A stretch of 64,000 bases of DNA from Staphylococcus edaphicus (GTDB lineage: Bacteria; Bacillota; Bacilli; Staphylococcales; Staphylococcaceae): positions 159,409-223,408 of the forward strand of contig NZ_MRZN01000002.1 of NCBI RefSeq assembly GCF_002614725.1, read 5' to 3'. Shown one piece after another: positions 8,295 through 19,501 of the stretch. Position 1 is the stretch's first letter; the number at the start of each line of letters is the position of its first letter. A model generated the notes under the pieces. It did no database searches. It was given only the letters and a program-made list of their open reading frames with translations, and had not been told where the DNA came from. The position numbers were made by a program, and so were the translations under genes.

Positions 8295-10340
8295 ATGTCA
8301 AAAGTCAATTTAATTGAAAGTCCGTTTCCGTTATCTCAAATCAAGGGTTTGGGTCCGAAACGGCTAGCAGTTTTAAATGAATTAAATATTCATACGGTTG
8401 AAGATTTAATTTTATATTTGCCAACACGTTACGAAGATAATACTGTAATTGACTTAAATGAAGCTGAAGATCAAGCGATAGTGACAGTGGTGGGTGAAGT
8501 ATATTCAACGCCTACTGTCGCTTTTTTTGGTCGTAATAAATCGAAATTAACCGTGCATATCATGGTTAATCATATTGCAGTGAAATGTACTTTTTTTAAT
8601 CAGCCTTACTTAAAGAAGAAGATAGAATTACATGGCAGCGTAACTGTTAAAGGGAAATGGAATAAAGCTAAGCAAGAAATAAATGGTAATAGAATGTTTT
8701 TCAACCAACAAACAGAGGAAGGTTCACAATTTGAGCCTGTATATCGTATTAAAGAAGGCATTAAGCAGAAGCCTTTGAGAGATATGATAAGACAAGTGTT
8801 TGATCAGGTAACAATACATGAATGGCTCTCTGCAGAATTAAGAAAGAAATATAAACTTGAAACATTAGAAGATACACTTAAAGCATTGCATTTTGCTACA
8901 GATAAGTCTTCCTTACTTAAAGCTCGTAGAACATACGCTTTTACTGAATTATTTATGTTTGAAATAAGGATGCAATGGCTGAATCGACTTGAAAAAACGT
9001 CGGATGAAGCAATCGAAGTAGACTATGACATTCATTTAGTTAAGCATTTTATAGATAGTTTACCTTTTGAATTGACTGATGCACAGAAACATAGTGTAAA
9101 CGAGATATTCAGGGATTTGAAAGCGCCTGTTCGCATGCATCGCTTATTACAGGGGGATGTTGGTTCAGGTAAGACGGTTGTTGCAGCGATTTGTATGTAT
9201 GCCTTAAAAACGGCTGGCTATCAGTCAGCATTAATGGTTCCAACAGAAATATTAGCTGAACAACATGCTGAAAGTTTGGTTGATTTATTTGGAGACAGAA
9301 TGAATGTTGCTTTATTGACAGGTTCAGTTAAAGGTAAAAAACGAAAGCTATTATTAGAACAGCTTAATAACAATGAAATTGATTGCATTATCGGAACACA
9401 TGCTTTAATTCAAGATGATGTTAGATTTAATAATGTGGGACTTGTGATTACTGATGAGCAACATCGTTTTGGAGTTAATCAGAGACAATTATTAAGAGAA
9501 AAAGGTGCCATGACCAATGTTTTATTTATGACAGCTACTCCAATACCTAGAACATTAGCAATTTCCGTATTCGGAGAAATGGACGTTTCTTCTATTAAAC
9601 AACTACCCAAAGGTAGAAAACCCATCATCACATCGTGGTCTAAGCATGAAGCTTATGAAAGTGTATTAAACCAAATGACTTCAGAACTTAAAAAGGGTAG
9701 ACAAGCTTATGTCATTTGTCCTTTGATTGAAAGTTCAGAACATCTTGAAGATGTACAAAATGTAGTTGAATTGTATGAATCATTGCAGTTATATTACGGT
9801 ACAGAAAAAGTTGGGCTACTTCATGGTAAGTTACATTCGGACGAAAAAGATGAAGTTATGCAGCGTTTCAGTAACCATGAAATTGACATTTTAGTTTCAA
9901 CAACAGTAGTTGAAGTTGGAGTGAACGTACCTAATGCAACGTTTATGATGATTTATGATGCAGATCGCTTTGGTTTATCTACGCTACATCAATTACGTGG
10001 ACGTGTTGGCAGAAGTGAACAACAAAGCTATTGTGTATTAATTGCTTCACCAAAAACTGAAACAGGCATTGAGCGTATGAATATTATGACGCAAACTACG
10101 GATGGATTTGAACTAAGTGAACGTGATTTAGAAATGAGGGGACCAGGTGATTTCTTTGGCGTGAAACAGAGCGGGTTACCTGATTTCTTAGTTGCAAATG
10201 TAGTAGAAGATTATAAAATGTTAGAAGTCGCTAGAGATGAAGCAGCTGAGTTAATACAATCTGGTGTGTTCTTTGAATCACAATATCATACGTTGAGAAC
10301 TTTTATTGAAGAAAATTTATTATATATGAGTTTTGATTAA
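8295..10340 (+). CDS. recG: ATP-dependent DNA helicase RecG
   Basis: A 681-aa fork-remodelling helicase. An N-terminal wedge (OB-fold) domain precedes two RecA-like helicase lobes, with Walker A GDVGSGKT at 287-294, DEQH at 387-390 (motif II), [10 protein letters not shown] (motif III) and a C-terminal TRG-like region with [12 protein letters not shown]. It rewinds stalled forks and branch-migrates Holliday junctions. The start lies two bases after sdaAA. Full length for Firmicutes (about 680-690 aa). Confidence 0.97.
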   Translation: MSKVNLIESPFPLSQIKGLGPKRLAVLNELNIHTVEDLILYLPTRYEDNTVIDLNEAEDQAIVTVVGEVYSTPTVAFFGRNKSKLTVHIMVNHIAVKCTFFNQPYLKKKIELHGSVTVKGKWNKAKQEINGNRMFFNQQTEEGSQFEPVYRIKEGIKQKPLRDMIRQVFDQVTIHEWLSAELRKKYKLETLEDTLKALHFATDKSSLLKARRTYAFTELFMFEIRMQWLNRLEKTSDEAIEVDYDIHLVKHFIDSLPFELTDAQKHSVNEIFRDLKAPVRMHRLLQGDVGSGKTVVAAICMYALKTAGYQSALMVPTEILAEQHAESLVDLFGDRMNVALLTGSVKGKKRKLLLEQLNNNEIDCIIGTHALIQDDVRFNNVGLVITDEQHRFGVNQRQLLREKGAMTNVLFMTATPIPRTLAISVFGEMDVSSIKQLPKGRKPIITSWSKHEAYESVLNQMTSELKKGRQAYVICPLIESSEHLEDVQNVVELYESLQLYYGTEKVGLLHGKLHSDEKDEVMQRFSNHEIDILVSTTVVEVGVNVPNATFMMIYDADRFGLSTLHQLRGRVGRSEQQSYCVLIASPKTETGIERMNIMTQTTDGFELSERDLEMRGPGDFFGVKQSGLPDFLVANVVEDYKMLEVARDEAAELIQSGVFFESQYHTLRTFIEENLLYMSFD

Positions 10341-10414
10341 AAATAACCGGTTTATTTGTCACTTTAGACAATGAACTCAATAAATTGAGAAGTGGTTTTA
10401 GAGGATTACCAGAG

Positions 10415-10444
10415 CTGAGACAAGACATTTGTCTCAGTTTTTTA
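10415..10444 (+). terminator. Terminator after recG
   Basis: CTGAGACAA pairs with TTGTCTCAG around a 4-base loop and is followed by six Ts. Confidence 0.92.
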
Positions 10445-10960
10445 ATGTACGTCAGATTCAGTCCAACCTTGCTAAATGCATTTGTTTTTCGTTTGTATCA
10501 TCGTTAAAAGCGTGGCTATTTTTGTTATAGACATAATAGCATATGGAAAATGATTGCTTGTGTATTTGAACTTTGCACTCATTCTATAATAAGTAGCATC
10601 TAAATTATCTTGTTGTTATCATTCATTCCATACTGATTAATGACGAAATCTGAGTGATTTTAGTCTTTTGAATATTTAAGTAATAATATGCTACTATTTT
10701 CGTCTTAATTCTTGTTGTATTAGTCAAAGAATTGGTTATGCAATGCAGTAAGAGAAAAAATGAGTTACATGACGTGTCGTAATGAGTTGTCACATATAAG
10801 TCAAAAAAGGGTTGAGCTGTTCGTTATAGCACAAATCGTTATAGGTTGGTTGATACGTTATAAAACACTGCATTTGAAAACTTTAAATATTATGTAAAAA
10901 TTATCATTAAATTGGGTAAAGTTAAAAAAGCTTTAATTTACCTACAGTACATGTTTTTTG
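10445..10960. other. About 515 bp of AT-rich non-coding sequence between recG and fapR
   Basis: No open frame with a ribosome binding site, no clear hairpin-plus-T-run and no tRNA-like fold were seen. A TATAAT hexamer near 10583 has no supporting -35. A small RNA cannot be excluded. Confidence 0.6.
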
Positions 10961-11020
10961 TTGAGCAAATGAAATAGAAAGTGTTATGATATGTTAGGAA
11001 TGTTTAAGACTTGGTACTAA
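10961..11020 (+). promoter_or_regulatory. fapR operon promoter with FapR operator
   Basis: TTGAGC (10961-10966), 18 bases, then TATGAT (10985-10990). Just downstream, 11004-11020 (TTAAGACTTGGTACTAA) matches the known FapR operator consensus TTAGTACC-N-RGTACTAA at about 14 of 17 positions; the right half is perfect. Its place at the transcription start fits autorepression relieved by malonyl-CoA. Confidence 0.82.
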
Positions 11021-11041
11021 AAATGTGGGAGTTTGAATGCG

Positions 11042-11611
11042 ATGAAATTAAAAAAACAAGAACGACGCGACGAAATAAAAAGAGAAATAGAGAAAAATCC
11101 TTTTATTACTGACTTAGATTTAAGTGTAATGTTCTCGGTGAGTATTCAAACAATTAGGCTTGACCGTACACATTTAAATATTCCGGAACTAAGAACACGT
11201 ATCAAAACTGTAGCGAAGAAAAATTATGAAAGCATTCGTTCTATAGAAGGCAGTGAAATAATAGGGGATGTGATTAATGTCCATCCTGATCAAACTGCCA
11301 CTTCAATTATAAAAATTGAAGAAGATTCGGTGTTTACAAGAAATAAAATTGCTAGGGGCCATGTATTATTTGCCCAAGCAAATTCCCTATGTGTGGCACT
11401 TATACATAAACCAGTTGTTTTAACGAAAGAAAGTAATGTAACATTTATGAAAACAGTTAAATTAAATGAAACGGTACGTGCTAATGCGCAAACCATTGAA
11501 ATTACAGATAAATTTTATACGATAAAAGTACATTCATACGTTAAAGATATGCTCGTTTTTATGGGAACTTTTAAAATGTATTATACAAGTGAGGATGAAC
11601 AAAATGGTTAA
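11042..11611 (+). CDS. fapR: Fatty acid/phospholipid biosynthesis repressor FapR
   Basis: A 189-aa repressor of fatty-acid and phospholipid genes that releases DNA when malonyl-CoA binds. The N-terminal helix-turn-helix (about 1-60, [20 protein letters not shown]) joins by a linker helix to a hot-dog effector domain ([16 protein letters not shown]). The frame also opens at TTG 11033, but the family begins MKLKK, and GGGAG (11027-11031) is better spaced for ATG 11042. It overlaps the plsX start by eight bases. The sequence differs clearly from S. aureus FapR as I recall it, one reason for calling the species non-aureus. Confidence 0.96.
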   Translation: MKLKKQERRDEIKREIEKNPFITDLDLSVMFSVSIQTIRLDRTHLNIPELRTRIKTVAKKNYESIRSIEGSEIIGDVINVHPDQTATSIIKIEEDSVFTRNKIARGHVLFAQANSLCVALIHKPVVLTKESNVTFMKTVKLNETVRANAQTIEITDKFYTIKVHSYVKDMLVFMGTFKMYYTSEDEQNG

Positions 11612-12590
11612 ATTAGCGATTGATATGATGGGTGGAGACGATGCACCTGGAATCGTTTTGGAAGCTGTTGAAAAAGCGGTTAATGATTATAATGATCTTG
11701 AAATAATTTTATTTGGAGATTCATCTCAATGTACACTAGAACATGAACGTGTAGAAATACGTCATTGTACTGAATCAATTGCGATGGATGATGAACCAGT
11801 GAGAGCAATTAGACGAAAAAAAGATAGCTCTATGGCTCGTATGGCTGAAGCGGTTAAGCGCGGTGAGGCGGATGGATGTGTTTCCGCAGGTAATACTGGC
11901 GCACTGATGTCAGCTGGACTATTTATTGTTGGTCGAATTAAAGGTGTGGAACGACCAGCGTTGGTTGTCACATTACCAACTGTTTCTGGCAAAGGTTTTG
12001 TATTTATGGATGTTGGAGCCAATGCGGATGCCAAAGCAGAGCATTTGTTACAATACGCTCAATTAGGAAATATTTATGCTCAAAAAATTAGAGGTATCGC
12101 TGAGCCATCTGTAAGTTTATTAAATATTGGCACAGAAGCAGCAAAGGGTAATAATCTAACTAAGAAAGCTTATAGTTTAATGGATGAGCAACATGATTTT
12201 AAATTTACAGGTAATGTTGAAGCAAAAGGATTAATGAATGATGTTGCCGACGTCGTAGTCACTGATGGCTATACAGGTAATATGATTCTTAAAAATCTAG
12301 AAGGTGTTGCAAAAGCGATGGGTAAAATGTTTAAATCTACGCTCTTAAGCAGCTTAAAAAATAAAATGGCGGCATTAATTTTACGCAAAGATTTGAACGG
12401 TTTAATGACAAAAATGGATTACGCAGAATACGGCGGTTCTGTATTGTTGGGATTAAACGGTACTGTAGTTAAGGCACATGGCAGTTCTAGTGCAAAAGCA
12501 TTTTATTCAGCAATTCGTCAGGCAAAAATTGCTGGTGAACAAGAAATTGTGAAAACAATGAAAGAAACGGTGGGAACAGAAAATGAGTAA
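11604..12590 (+). CDS. plsX: Phosphate acyltransferase PlsX
   Basis: A 328-aa peripheral membrane enzyme that makes acyl-phosphate from acyl-ACP for PlsY, the first committed step of phospholipid synthesis; it also accepts the acyl-phosphate pool made by FakA. The ATG at 11604 ([16 protein letters not shown]) matches family length, so the longer frame from 11589 is not used. The start overlaps fapR and the stop overlaps fabD, giving a tightly coupled operon under FapR. Confidence 0.97.
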   Translation: MVKLAIDMMGGDDAPGIVLEAVEKAVNDYNDLEIILFGDSSQCTLEHERVEIRHCTESIAMDDEPVRAIRRKKDSSMARMAEAVKRGEADGCVSAGNTGALMSAGLFIVGRIKGVERPALVVTLPTVSGKGFVFMDVGANADAKAEHLLQYAQLGNIYAQKIRGIAEPSVSLLNIGTEAAKGNNLTKKAYSLMDEQHDFKFTGNVEAKGLMNDVADVVVTDGYTGNMILKNLEGVAKAMGKMFKSTLLSSLKNKMAALILRKDLNGLMTKMDYAEYGGSVLLGLNGTVVKAHGSSSAKAFYSAIRQAKIAGEQEIVKTMKETVGTENE

Positions 12591-13509
12591 AACAGCGATT
12601 ATCTTTCCAGGTCAAGGTTCTCAAAAAGTTGGCATGGCGAGTGATTTATATAAACATGAAAAAGAAGCAACAGCGATTTTAAATCAAGCTCAAAATGCTG
12701 TAGACTTTGATATTTTAGAAACAATGTTTACTGATAAAGAAGAAAAGTTAGGTCAGACAGAAAATACACAACCAGCATTGTTGACACATAGTTCCGCATT
12801 ATTAAATGCACTTAATGAATTAAATGCCGATTACACTATGGGACATAGCTTAGGCGAATATGTGAGTTTAGTAGCGAGTGGTGTGTTGAAATTTGAAGAT
12901 GCAGTAAAAATTGTGAGAAAACGTGGTCAGCTGATGGCTGAAGCCTTCCCAGATGGTGTAGGTAGTATGGCTGCTGTGCTTGGATTAGACTATGATGCAG
13001 TTGATACAATTTGTAAACAACTTTCAACAGAAGATGCAATGATTGAACCGGCAAATATAAATGCGCCTGGTCAAATTGTAGTATCAGGTCATAAGACGGT
13101 GATTGATCGATTAGTTGAAGAAGGAAAATCATTAGGGGCAAAACGTGTTATGCCACTAGCTGTTTCGGGTCCTTTCCATTCATCTATGATGCAAGTTATC
13201 AAAGATGATTTTGCTAACTATATAGAGCAGTTTGAGTGGTCTGATGCTAAATTCCCTGTTGTTCAGAATGTTCATGCACAAGGTGAAACAGATGCAGGTG
13301 TAATAAAAAATCATATGATAGAGCAATTATACTCGCCAGTACAATTTATTAGTTCGACAGAGTGGCTAATAGAACAAGGTGTAGATCATTTTATCGAAAT
13401 TGGTCCAGGTAAAGTCCTTTCTGGATTAATTAGAAAAATTAATAAAGATGTAAAAGTTACCTCAATTCAAACATTAGAAGATGTGAAAGGTTGGAATGAA
13501 AATGACTAA
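12583..13509 (+). CDS. fabD: Malonyl CoA-acyl carrier protein transacylase FabD
   Basis: A 308-aa transacylase that loads malonyl from CoA onto ACP. The nucleophile elbow GHSLGEY has S89 and the catalytic histidine is H199 in SGPFHSSM; the N-terminal FPGQGSQ is present. It overlaps plsX by eight bases and fabG by fourteen. Length equals that of S. aureus FabD. Confidence 0.97.
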   Translation: MSKTAIIFPGQGSQKVGMASDLYKHEKEATAILNQAQNAVDFDILETMFTDKEEKLGQTENTQPALLTHSSALLNALNELNADYTMGHSLGEYVSLVASGVLKFEDAVKIVRKRGQLMAEAFPDGVGSMAAVLGLDYDAVDTICKQLSTEDAMIEPANINAPGQIVVSGHKTVIDRLVEEGKSLGAKRVMPLAVSGPFHSSMMQVIKDDFANYIEQFEWSDAKFPVVQNVHAQGETDAGVIKNHMIEQLYSPVQFISSTEWLIEQGVDHFIEIGPGKVLSGLIRKINKDVKVTSIQTLEDVKGWNEND

Positions 13510-14236
13510 AAGTGCGTTAGTGACTGGGGCTTCAAGAGGTATTGGACGCAGTATTGCGCTTCAATTAGCTGAAGAGGGTTACCAAGTTGCAGTGAACTAT
13601 GCAGGAAATAAAGAAAAAGCTGATGCAGTTGTAGAAGAAATCAAGGCCAAAGGTGTTGAGGCATTTGCTATTCAAGCTAATGTTGCAAATGGTGATGAAG
13701 TCAAAGCAATGATTAAAGAAGTCGTTAGCCAGTTCGGTTCTATTGACGTTCTTGTGAATAATGCAGGTATTACACGCGATAACTTATTGATGAGAATGAA
13801 AGAACATGAATGGGATGATGTTATAGATACAAACTTAAAAGGCGTATTTAACTGTATTCAAAAAGTAACCCCTCAAATGTTGAGACAAAAAGGTGGGGCA
13901 ATTATCAATTTATCAAGTGTCGTTGGTGCTGTTGGTAATCCAGGTCAAGCTAACTATGTCGCTACGAAAGCTGGTGTTATTGGCCTGACTAAATCAGCAG
14001 CTAGAGAATTGGCTTCTAGAAATATTACAGTGAACGCAGTTGCACCTGGCTTTATTGTTTCTGATATGACAGATGCTTTGAGCGAAGAACTTAAAGCACA
14101 AATGTTAGAGCAAATTCCATTAGCTAGATTTGGTGAAGATTCTGACATTGCCAATACTGTAACGTTCTTAGCTTCAGAAAAAGCAAAATATATTACGGGA
14201 CAAACGATTCATGTCAATGGTGGCATGTATATGTAA
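13496..14236 (+). CDS. fabG: 3-oxoacyl-ACP reductase FabG
   Basis: A 246-aa NADPH-dependent ketoacyl-ACP reductase of the classical SDR fold. Cofactor motif GASRGIG at 11-17, catalytic S141, Y154 and K158, and NNAG are all intact. ATG 13496 has AAAGG five bases upstream; a second ATG at 13502 would give 244 aa. The start lies within fabD. Compare the SDR at 23879-24634, which lacks the catalytic serine. Confidence 0.96.
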   Translation: MKMTKSALVTGASRGIGRSIALQLAEEGYQVAVNYAGNKEKADAVVEEIKAKGVEAFAIQANVANGDEVKAMIKEVVSQFGSIDVLVNNAGITRDNLLMRMKEHEWDDVIDTNLKGVFNCIQKVTPQMLRQKGGAIINLSSVVGAVGNPGQANYVATKAGVIGLTKSAARELASRNITVNAVAPGFIVSDMTDALSEELKAQMLEQIPLARFGEDSDIANTVTFLASEKAKYITGQTIHVNGGMYM

Positions 14237-14384
14237 TTTAAAATAGAACAGCAATGGTACTATGTAGTTTTGAAATAGATGTAGTATTATAGTTCTGAAG
14301 AAAATGATATAGTGGTTCATTAGTAAATGGAAATGAGTCAAATTAATTGTTAATTTACTTATATTAAATGTATTTCTAATGACT

Positions 14385-14453
14385 TCAATTGAAATACTAC
14401 TTGTATTTCAATTGATAAAATGGGAAAATATAAAAGTCTATCAATAGACTTTT
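14385..14453 (+). promoter_or_regulatory. Two consecutive hairpins in the acpP leader
   Basis: The first hairpin pairs TCAATTGAAATAC (14385-14397) with GTATTTCAATTGA (14403-14415), 13 bp with a 5-base loop. The second pairs AAAAGTCTA with TAGACTTTT (14432-14453) around TCAA and ends directly before the AAAGGAGGTG ribosome binding site. Together they could terminate or insulate fabG read-through or tune acpP translation; the role is inferred. Confidence 0.6.
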
Positions 14454-14470
14454 AAAGGAGGTGAATCGAC

Positions 14471-14704
14471 GTGGAAAACTTCGACAAAGTAAAAGACATT
14501 ATCGTTGACCGTTTAGGTGTTGACGCTGAAAAAGTAACTGAAGATGCATCTTTTAAAGATGATTTAGGCGCTGACTCACTTGATATCGCTGAATTAGTTA
14601 TGGAATTAGAAGATGAATTTGGTACTGAAATTCCTGATGAAGAAGCTGAAAAAATCAACACAGTTGGTGACGCAGTTAAATTTATTAACAGTATTGAAAA
14701 ATAA
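14471..14704 (+). CDS. acpP: Acyl carrier protein
   Basis: A 77-aa acidic carrier that receives 4'-phosphopantetheine on S36 in the motif GADSLD. The start is GTG with a strong AAAGGAGGTG ribosome binding site. It is separated from fabG by 234 bp holding two hairpins, and has its own terminator, so its high expression is probably set separately from the FapR operon. rnc follows, as in other Firmicutes. Confidence 0.98.
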   Translation: MENFDKVKDIIVDRLGVDAEKVTEDASFKDDLGADSLDIAELVMELEDEFGTEIPDEEAEKINTVGDAVKFINSIEK

Positions 14705-14713
14705 TAAACAAAT

Positions 14714-14747
14714 ATCTGAGTCGTTATTCATACGGCTCAGATTTTTT
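14714..14747 (+). terminator. Terminator after acpP
   Basis: ATCTGAGTCGT pairs with ACGGCTCAGAT (one wobble) and is followed by six Ts. Confidence 0.9.
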
Positions 14748-14936
14748 GTTATCTTTGTTTCTAAATTTAAATCAGTCAATAAAGTAATAAGTTTGTTTCA
14801 CTATATTATTATTAGGTGAGCAATCATACTAACGTACATGCGAAAGACAGCAGTTTTCTCTTTAGTTTTGATGTGATTTCACGTAAAATATATAAGGTAT
14901 ACAGAATTCTAGCGCTATTTCTGAGGAGGAACGAGA

Positions 14937-15671
14937 TTGACCAATCAAAAAAAGAAAGAAATGGTACAAACATTCCAAAATAAGTTTGCACAAAAAATGC
15001 AAGAATTGAATTTGAGTTTTAACCAAGTGGATTTATATCAACAAGCCTTTTCTCATTCAAGCTTTATTAACGACTTTAATATGAACCGACTAGACCATAA
15101 TGAGCGATTAGAATTTTTAGGAGACGCGGTATTAGAATTGACGGTTTCACGTTATTTATTTGATAAATATCCAGAATTGCCTGAAGGTAATTTGACTAAA
15201 ATGCGTGCAACAATTGTTTGTGAGCCTTCACTTGTAATATTTGCGAAAAAAATTCAACTCAATGATTTAATTTTATTAGGCAAAGGTGAAGAAAAAACGG
15301 GCGGTAGAACACGACCTTCACTTGTTTCCGATGCGTTTGAAGCATTTGTAGGTGCGTTGTATTTAGATCAAGGATTGGATGCAGTCTGGCATTTTTCTGA
15401 ACAAATCATATTTCCGTATGTCGAAGATGATGAATTAGATGGTGTTGTTGATTTTAAGACCCAATTTCAAGAATTTGTGCATCGGCAGAACAAAGGTGAT
15501 GTCACTTATCGATTGATTAATGAGGAAGGCCCAGCACATCATCGACTTTTTACGTCCGAGGTGATTTTGGAAAATCAGGCAGTAGCGGAAGGCAAAGGTA
15601 AAACAAAAAAAGAATCTGAGCAAAAAGCTGCAGAACGTGCATATAAAATGCTGAAAAATACAGTTGTATAA
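14937..15671 (+). CDS. rnc: Ribonuclease III
   Basis: A 244-aa double-strand-specific endonuclease for rRNA and mRNA processing. The signature [13 protein letters not shown] is at 56-68 with the catalytic Glu/Asp residues, and a C-terminal dsRNA-binding domain occupies about 170-240 ([26 protein letters not shown]). The start is TTG with GAGGAGGA eight bases upstream, and family length supports it. The gene lies before smc and ftsY, the conserved rnc-smc-ftsY order. Confidence 0.96.
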   Translation: MTNQKKKEMVQTFQNKFAQKMQELNLSFNQVDLYQQAFSHSSFINDFNMNRLDHNERLEFLGDAVLELTVSRYLFDKYPELPEGNLTKMRATIVCEPSLVIFAKKIQLNDLILLGKGEEKTGGRTRPSLVSDAFEAFVGALYLDQGLDAVWHFSEQIIFPYVEDDELDGVVDFKTQFQEFVHRQNKGDVTYRLINEEGPAHHRLFTSEVILENQAVAEGKGKTKKESEQKAAERAYKMLKNTVV

Positions 15672-15931
15672 CGCGTTAAACGCTAATAATAGTGATTTGT
15701 TAAAATGAAGTGCTATTGTTAGGAACATTTTTAATATAAAAAATGACATATAAGGATGTTGTGTTTTTTAATAATAAATATAATTATGACTAATATTAAA
15801 TTAGTTGTTAATCACTATTTTGTTGAAATAAATTATATAAGAAATAAAACATTTTGAAAGTAATATAGCTTGCAATTTTACTTTCATTTCTATGCTGTAA
15901 AGCAGTAAGGAACACTTTAAAGGAGAATAGC

Positions 15932-18900
15932 ATGGTTTATTTAAAATCTATAGATGCCTTTGGTTTTAAGTCATTTGCTGAACATACAAATGTTCAGTTC
16001 GATGAGGGTGTAACAGCAATTGTTGGACCTAATGGTAGTGGTAAAAGTAATATTACAGATGCAATAAAATGGGTACTAGGTGAGCAATCAGCTAAGTCAT
16101 TACGCGGTGCCAAAATGGAAGACATTATTTTTTCAGGAGCCGAGCATAGAAAAGCACAAAATTATGCTGAAGTAAAATTGAAATTAGATAATAGTTCAGG
16201 AAAGTTACAAGTAGATGCTACTGAAGTAACAGTGACGCGTCGCTTATATAGAAGTGGCGAGAGTGAATATTATTTGAATAATGAGCGAACAAGATTAAAG
16301 GATATTATTGATTTATTTTTAGATTCAGGATTAGGTAAAGAAGCATTTAGCATCATATCACAGGGACGTGTGGACGAAATACTAAATGCAAAACCTGTTG
16401 ATAGAAGACAAATTTTAGAGGAATCTGCGGGTGTATTAAAATATAAAAAAAGAAAAGCTACATCTGTGCAAAAATTAGATCAGACTGAGGATAATTTATC
16501 ACGTGTAGAAGATATACTTTATGATTTAGAAGGACGTGTAGAACCTTTACGCGAAGAAGCGGCGATTGCAAAAGAGTATAAACATTTATCTAAAGAAATG
16601 GAAAAAAGTGATGTCTTAGTAACAGTACATGATATTAAACAATATAATGATAATATTAACGAATTAGACGATAATTTAAATCATTTAAAAAGTCAGCAAG
16701 CTTCAAAAGACGCAGAAAAAGTACAACATACGCACTCCTTAAATAAATATAAAACAGAGAGACAACAACTAGATGAACGTATTGAGTCATTAAACGTTCA
16801 ACTAGTAAAAGCCACTGAAGATGTCGAAAAATTTACAGGACAATTAAACGTATTAGAAGAACGGAAAAAAAATCAATCAGAGACGAATGCACGCTTTGAG
16901 GAAGAACAAGATAGCTTACTTAATCAAACTGAAAATTTAAGTAAAGAAAAAACTGAAGTTCAAGTAGAAATTGATAGATTAAAAGCACAACAAAAAGACT
17001 TGAATGAAAAAGTACAACATTTTGAATCACAACTGTATGTCACAGATGAGCAACATGATGAAAAACTCGAAGCAATTAAAGATGAATATTATCAACTTAT
17101 GTCTGAACAATCAGATGTAAATAATGACATTCGATTTTTAGAACATACAATACAAGAAAATGAAACTAAGCAATCACGCCTAGATTCAAGATTAGTTGAA
17201 GCATTTGATCAATTAAAAAAAATACAATCAGATATTACCGATGTGGAGAAACAAAGTGCAACAACACAAAGAGAATTAAAGCAAGCAGAACAACAACTAA
17301 ATGAATATGAACGAAGATTAACTCAACTAAAACAACAACGCAGTGAATATGAAGAAAAATTACATCAAGCTTATCGATTTAATGAAAAGTTAAAATCACG
17401 GATTGATAGCGCTGCAACACAACAAGAAGAATATAGTTATTTTTTTAATGGCGTGAAACATATCCTTAAAGCTAAGAATAATCAATTAACAGGTATCCGA
17501 GGTGCAGTAGCTGAAGTCATTCAAGTACCTTCTGATTTAACAAAAGCTATAGAAATTGCTTTAGGTGCTTCATTACAACATGTAATTGTAGATTCAGAAA
17601 AAGATGGTAGACAAGCTATTCAGTATCTCAAACAAAATGGGCTGGGTAGAGCTACATTCCTACCGTTAAATGTGATTCAGCCAAGACATATAGCTAATGA
17701 AATATTAAATACGGCACAAGCAGCACAAGGATTTATCAATATTGCTTCACAAGCAATACAGGTTGATTCAGATTATCAAAACGTTGTACAAAATTTATTA
17801 GGAAATACTATTATTGTTGATGAATTAAAAAATGCAAATGAGTTAGCCAGAAAAATTCGTTACCGTACACGCATTGTGACGTTAGATGGTGATATCGTCA
17901 ATCCAGGTGGATCTATGACAGGTGGCGGTGAGCGTAAAACGAAAAGCATCTTAGCACAAAAAGATGAGCTCGCCAAGATGCGTGCACAGTTAGAAGACTA
18001 TCAACAACAAACCATCGAATTTGAAAAGCAATTTCAAGCGATTAAAGAAGAATCAGATCATTTGAGTGAAAGCTATTTTGAATCAAGTCAACAGTACAAT
18101 GTGGCAAAGCAAACGTTGCATGATTTCGAACTAGAATTAGATCGACTTAGAAAGAATGAAGCTCATATAAAAGACGAACATGAAGAATTTGAATTTGAAA
18201 AGAACGATGGTTATCAAAGCGAAACGAGTAAACAAACATTACAGGATAAAAAACAAAGGCTTGAACAGATCAAAGCACAATTACTTAGACTAGAAGAAGA
18301 TATTAATCATTACACTAAACTATCTAAAGAGGGAAAAGAAAGTACAACGCAAATACAACAACAATTGCATCAAAAGCAATCAGATTTAGCAGTAGTAAAA
18401 GAACGATTAAATGCTCAAAAACAATCACTTTCAAAAATCACTAAACAATTGGCAACTGTGGCTGAACAACAAGAAAAATTAGATGAGCAAATCAAGCTGT
18501 TTAACTCAGATGAGGTGACAGGAGAAAAAGCATTTGAAACGATTCAAAGTAATATTGAACAAAGTAAGGCAACTAAAGAAAAACTTGCAGTCGATATAGA
18601 GGACGTTAAATCGCGTAGACTCGAATTGAATGATACAATCGAAGAGACAGATCAAAGACTTCAAGAGGCAAATCAAGATATTCTATCTATAGAAAATCGC
18701 TATCAAGATATTAAATCAGAACAGTCTCGTTTAGATGTGTTAATCAACTATGCTATGAATCATTTAAGTGATGATTATCATTTAACATACGAACGCGCAA
18801 GCGAACTGTATGAGTTAGATGAAGATATTGATGTATTACGCAAAAAAGTAAAATTAACGAAAATGTCTATAGAAGAATTAGGGCCCGTTAATTTAAATGC

Positions 18901-19501
18901 CATTGAACAATTTGATGAAATTCATACGCGTTATACATTTTTAGACGAACAGCGTGCGGATTTGAGAGCAGCTAAATCAACACTAGAACAATTAATTGAA
19001 GAGATGGATCAAGAAGTAAAAGACCGTTTTAAAGAAACATTTCACGCAGTACAGGGCCACTTCACTGAAGTATTTAAATCTCTATTTGGTGGTGGGCAAG
19101 CGGAATTACGCTTAACAGATGATGACTATCTATCTGCGGGCGTAGATATTATAGTGCAACCACCTGGTAAGAAGTTACAACACTTATCTTTATTAAGTGG
19201 TGGAGAACGTGCATTAAGTGCAATTGCATTATTATTTGCAATACTTAAAGTACGTTCAGCACCTTTTGTAATTTTAGATGAAGTTGAAGCGGCATTAGAT
19301 GAAGCTAATGTGATACGTTATGCTCAATATTTAAAAGCATTATCAGATCAAACACAGTTTATAGTAATTACGCATCGTAAAGGAACAATGGAATTTTCGG
19401 ATAGACTGTATGGTGTGACAATGCAAGAATCTGGCGTATCTAAATTAGTGAGTGTTAATTTAAATACGATTGATGAAGTCATTAAGGAGGAACAAGTATG
19501 A
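15932..19501 (+). CDS. smc: Chromosome segregation protein SMC
   Basis: An 1189-aa condensin ATPase. Walker A GPNGSGKS is at 32-39; two long coiled-coil arms flank a glycine-rich hinge (about 510-665, ending NPGGSMTGGGERK); the C-terminal head has the ABC signature LSGGERALSAIALLF and Walker B PFVILDEVEAALD. It organises and segregates the nucleoid with ScpA/ScpB (not here). AAAGGAG precedes the ATG. It overlaps ftsY by four bases. A 260-bp AT-rich gap with a 9-bp inverted repeat (TGAAAGTAA/TTACTTTCA, about 15855-15886) separates it from rnc. Confidence 0.97.
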   Translation: MVYLKSIDAFGFKSFAEHTNVQFDEGVTAIVGPNGSGKSNITDAIKWVLGEQSAKSLRGAKMEDIIFSGAEHRKAQNYAEVKLKLDNSSGKLQVDATEVTVTRRLYRSGESEYYLNNERTRLKDIIDLFLDSGLGKEAFSIISQGRVDEILNAKPVDRRQILEESAGVLKYKKRKATSVQKLDQTEDNLSRVEDILYDLEGRVEPLREEAAIAKEYKHLSKEMEKSDVLVTVHDIKQYNDNINELDDNLNHLKSQQASKDAEKVQHTHSLNKYKTERQQLDERIESLNVQLVKATEDVEKFTGQLNVLEERKKNQSETNARFEEEQDSLLNQTENLSKEKTEVQVEIDRLKAQQKDLNEKVQHFESQLYVTDEQHDEKLEAIKDEYYQLMSEQSDVNNDIRFLEHTIQENETKQSRLDSRLVEAFDQLKKIQSDITDVEKQSATTQRELKQAEQQLNEYERRLTQLKQQRSEYEEKLHQAYRFNEKLKSRIDSAATQQEEYSYFFNGVKHILKAKNNQLTGIRGAVAEVIQVPSDLTKAIEIALGASLQHVIVDSEKDGRQAIQYLKQNGLGRATFLPLNVIQPRHIANEILNTAQAAQGFINIASQAIQVDSDYQNVVQNLLGNTIIVDELKNANELARKIRYRTRIVTLDGDIVNPGGSMTGGGERKTKSILAQKDELAKMRAQLEDYQQQTIEFEKQFQAIKEESDHLSESYFESSQQYNVAKQTLHDFELELDRLRKNEAHIKDEHEEFEFEKNDGYQSETSKQTLQDKKQRLEQIKAQLLRLEEDINHYTKLSKEGKESTTQIQQQLHQKQSDLAVVKERLNAQKQSLSKITKQLATVAEQQEKLDEQIKLFNSDEVTGEKAFETIQSNIEQSKATKEKLAVDIEDVKSRRLELNDTIEETDQRLQEANQDILSIENRYQDIKSEQSRLDVLINYAMNHLSDDYHLTYERASELYELDEDIDVLRKKVKLTKMSIEELGPVNLNAIEQFDEIHTRYTFLDEQRADLRAAKSTLEQLIEEMDQEVKDRFKETFHAVQGHFTEVFKSLFGGGQAELRLTDDDYLSAGVDIIVQPPGKKLQHLSLLSGGERALSAIALLFAILKVRSAPFVILDEVEAALDEANVIRYAQYLKALSDQTQFIVITHRKGTMEFSDRLYGVTMQESGVSKLVSVNLNTIDEVIKEEQV

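Noticed and set aside
11033..11041. TTG start of fapR
   Set aside because: Only one base separates it from GGGAG, and family members begin at the downstream ATG.
14613..14819. 68-aa frame overlapping the acpP 3' end
   Set aside because: It runs in another frame through acpP and its terminator without a ribosome binding site.
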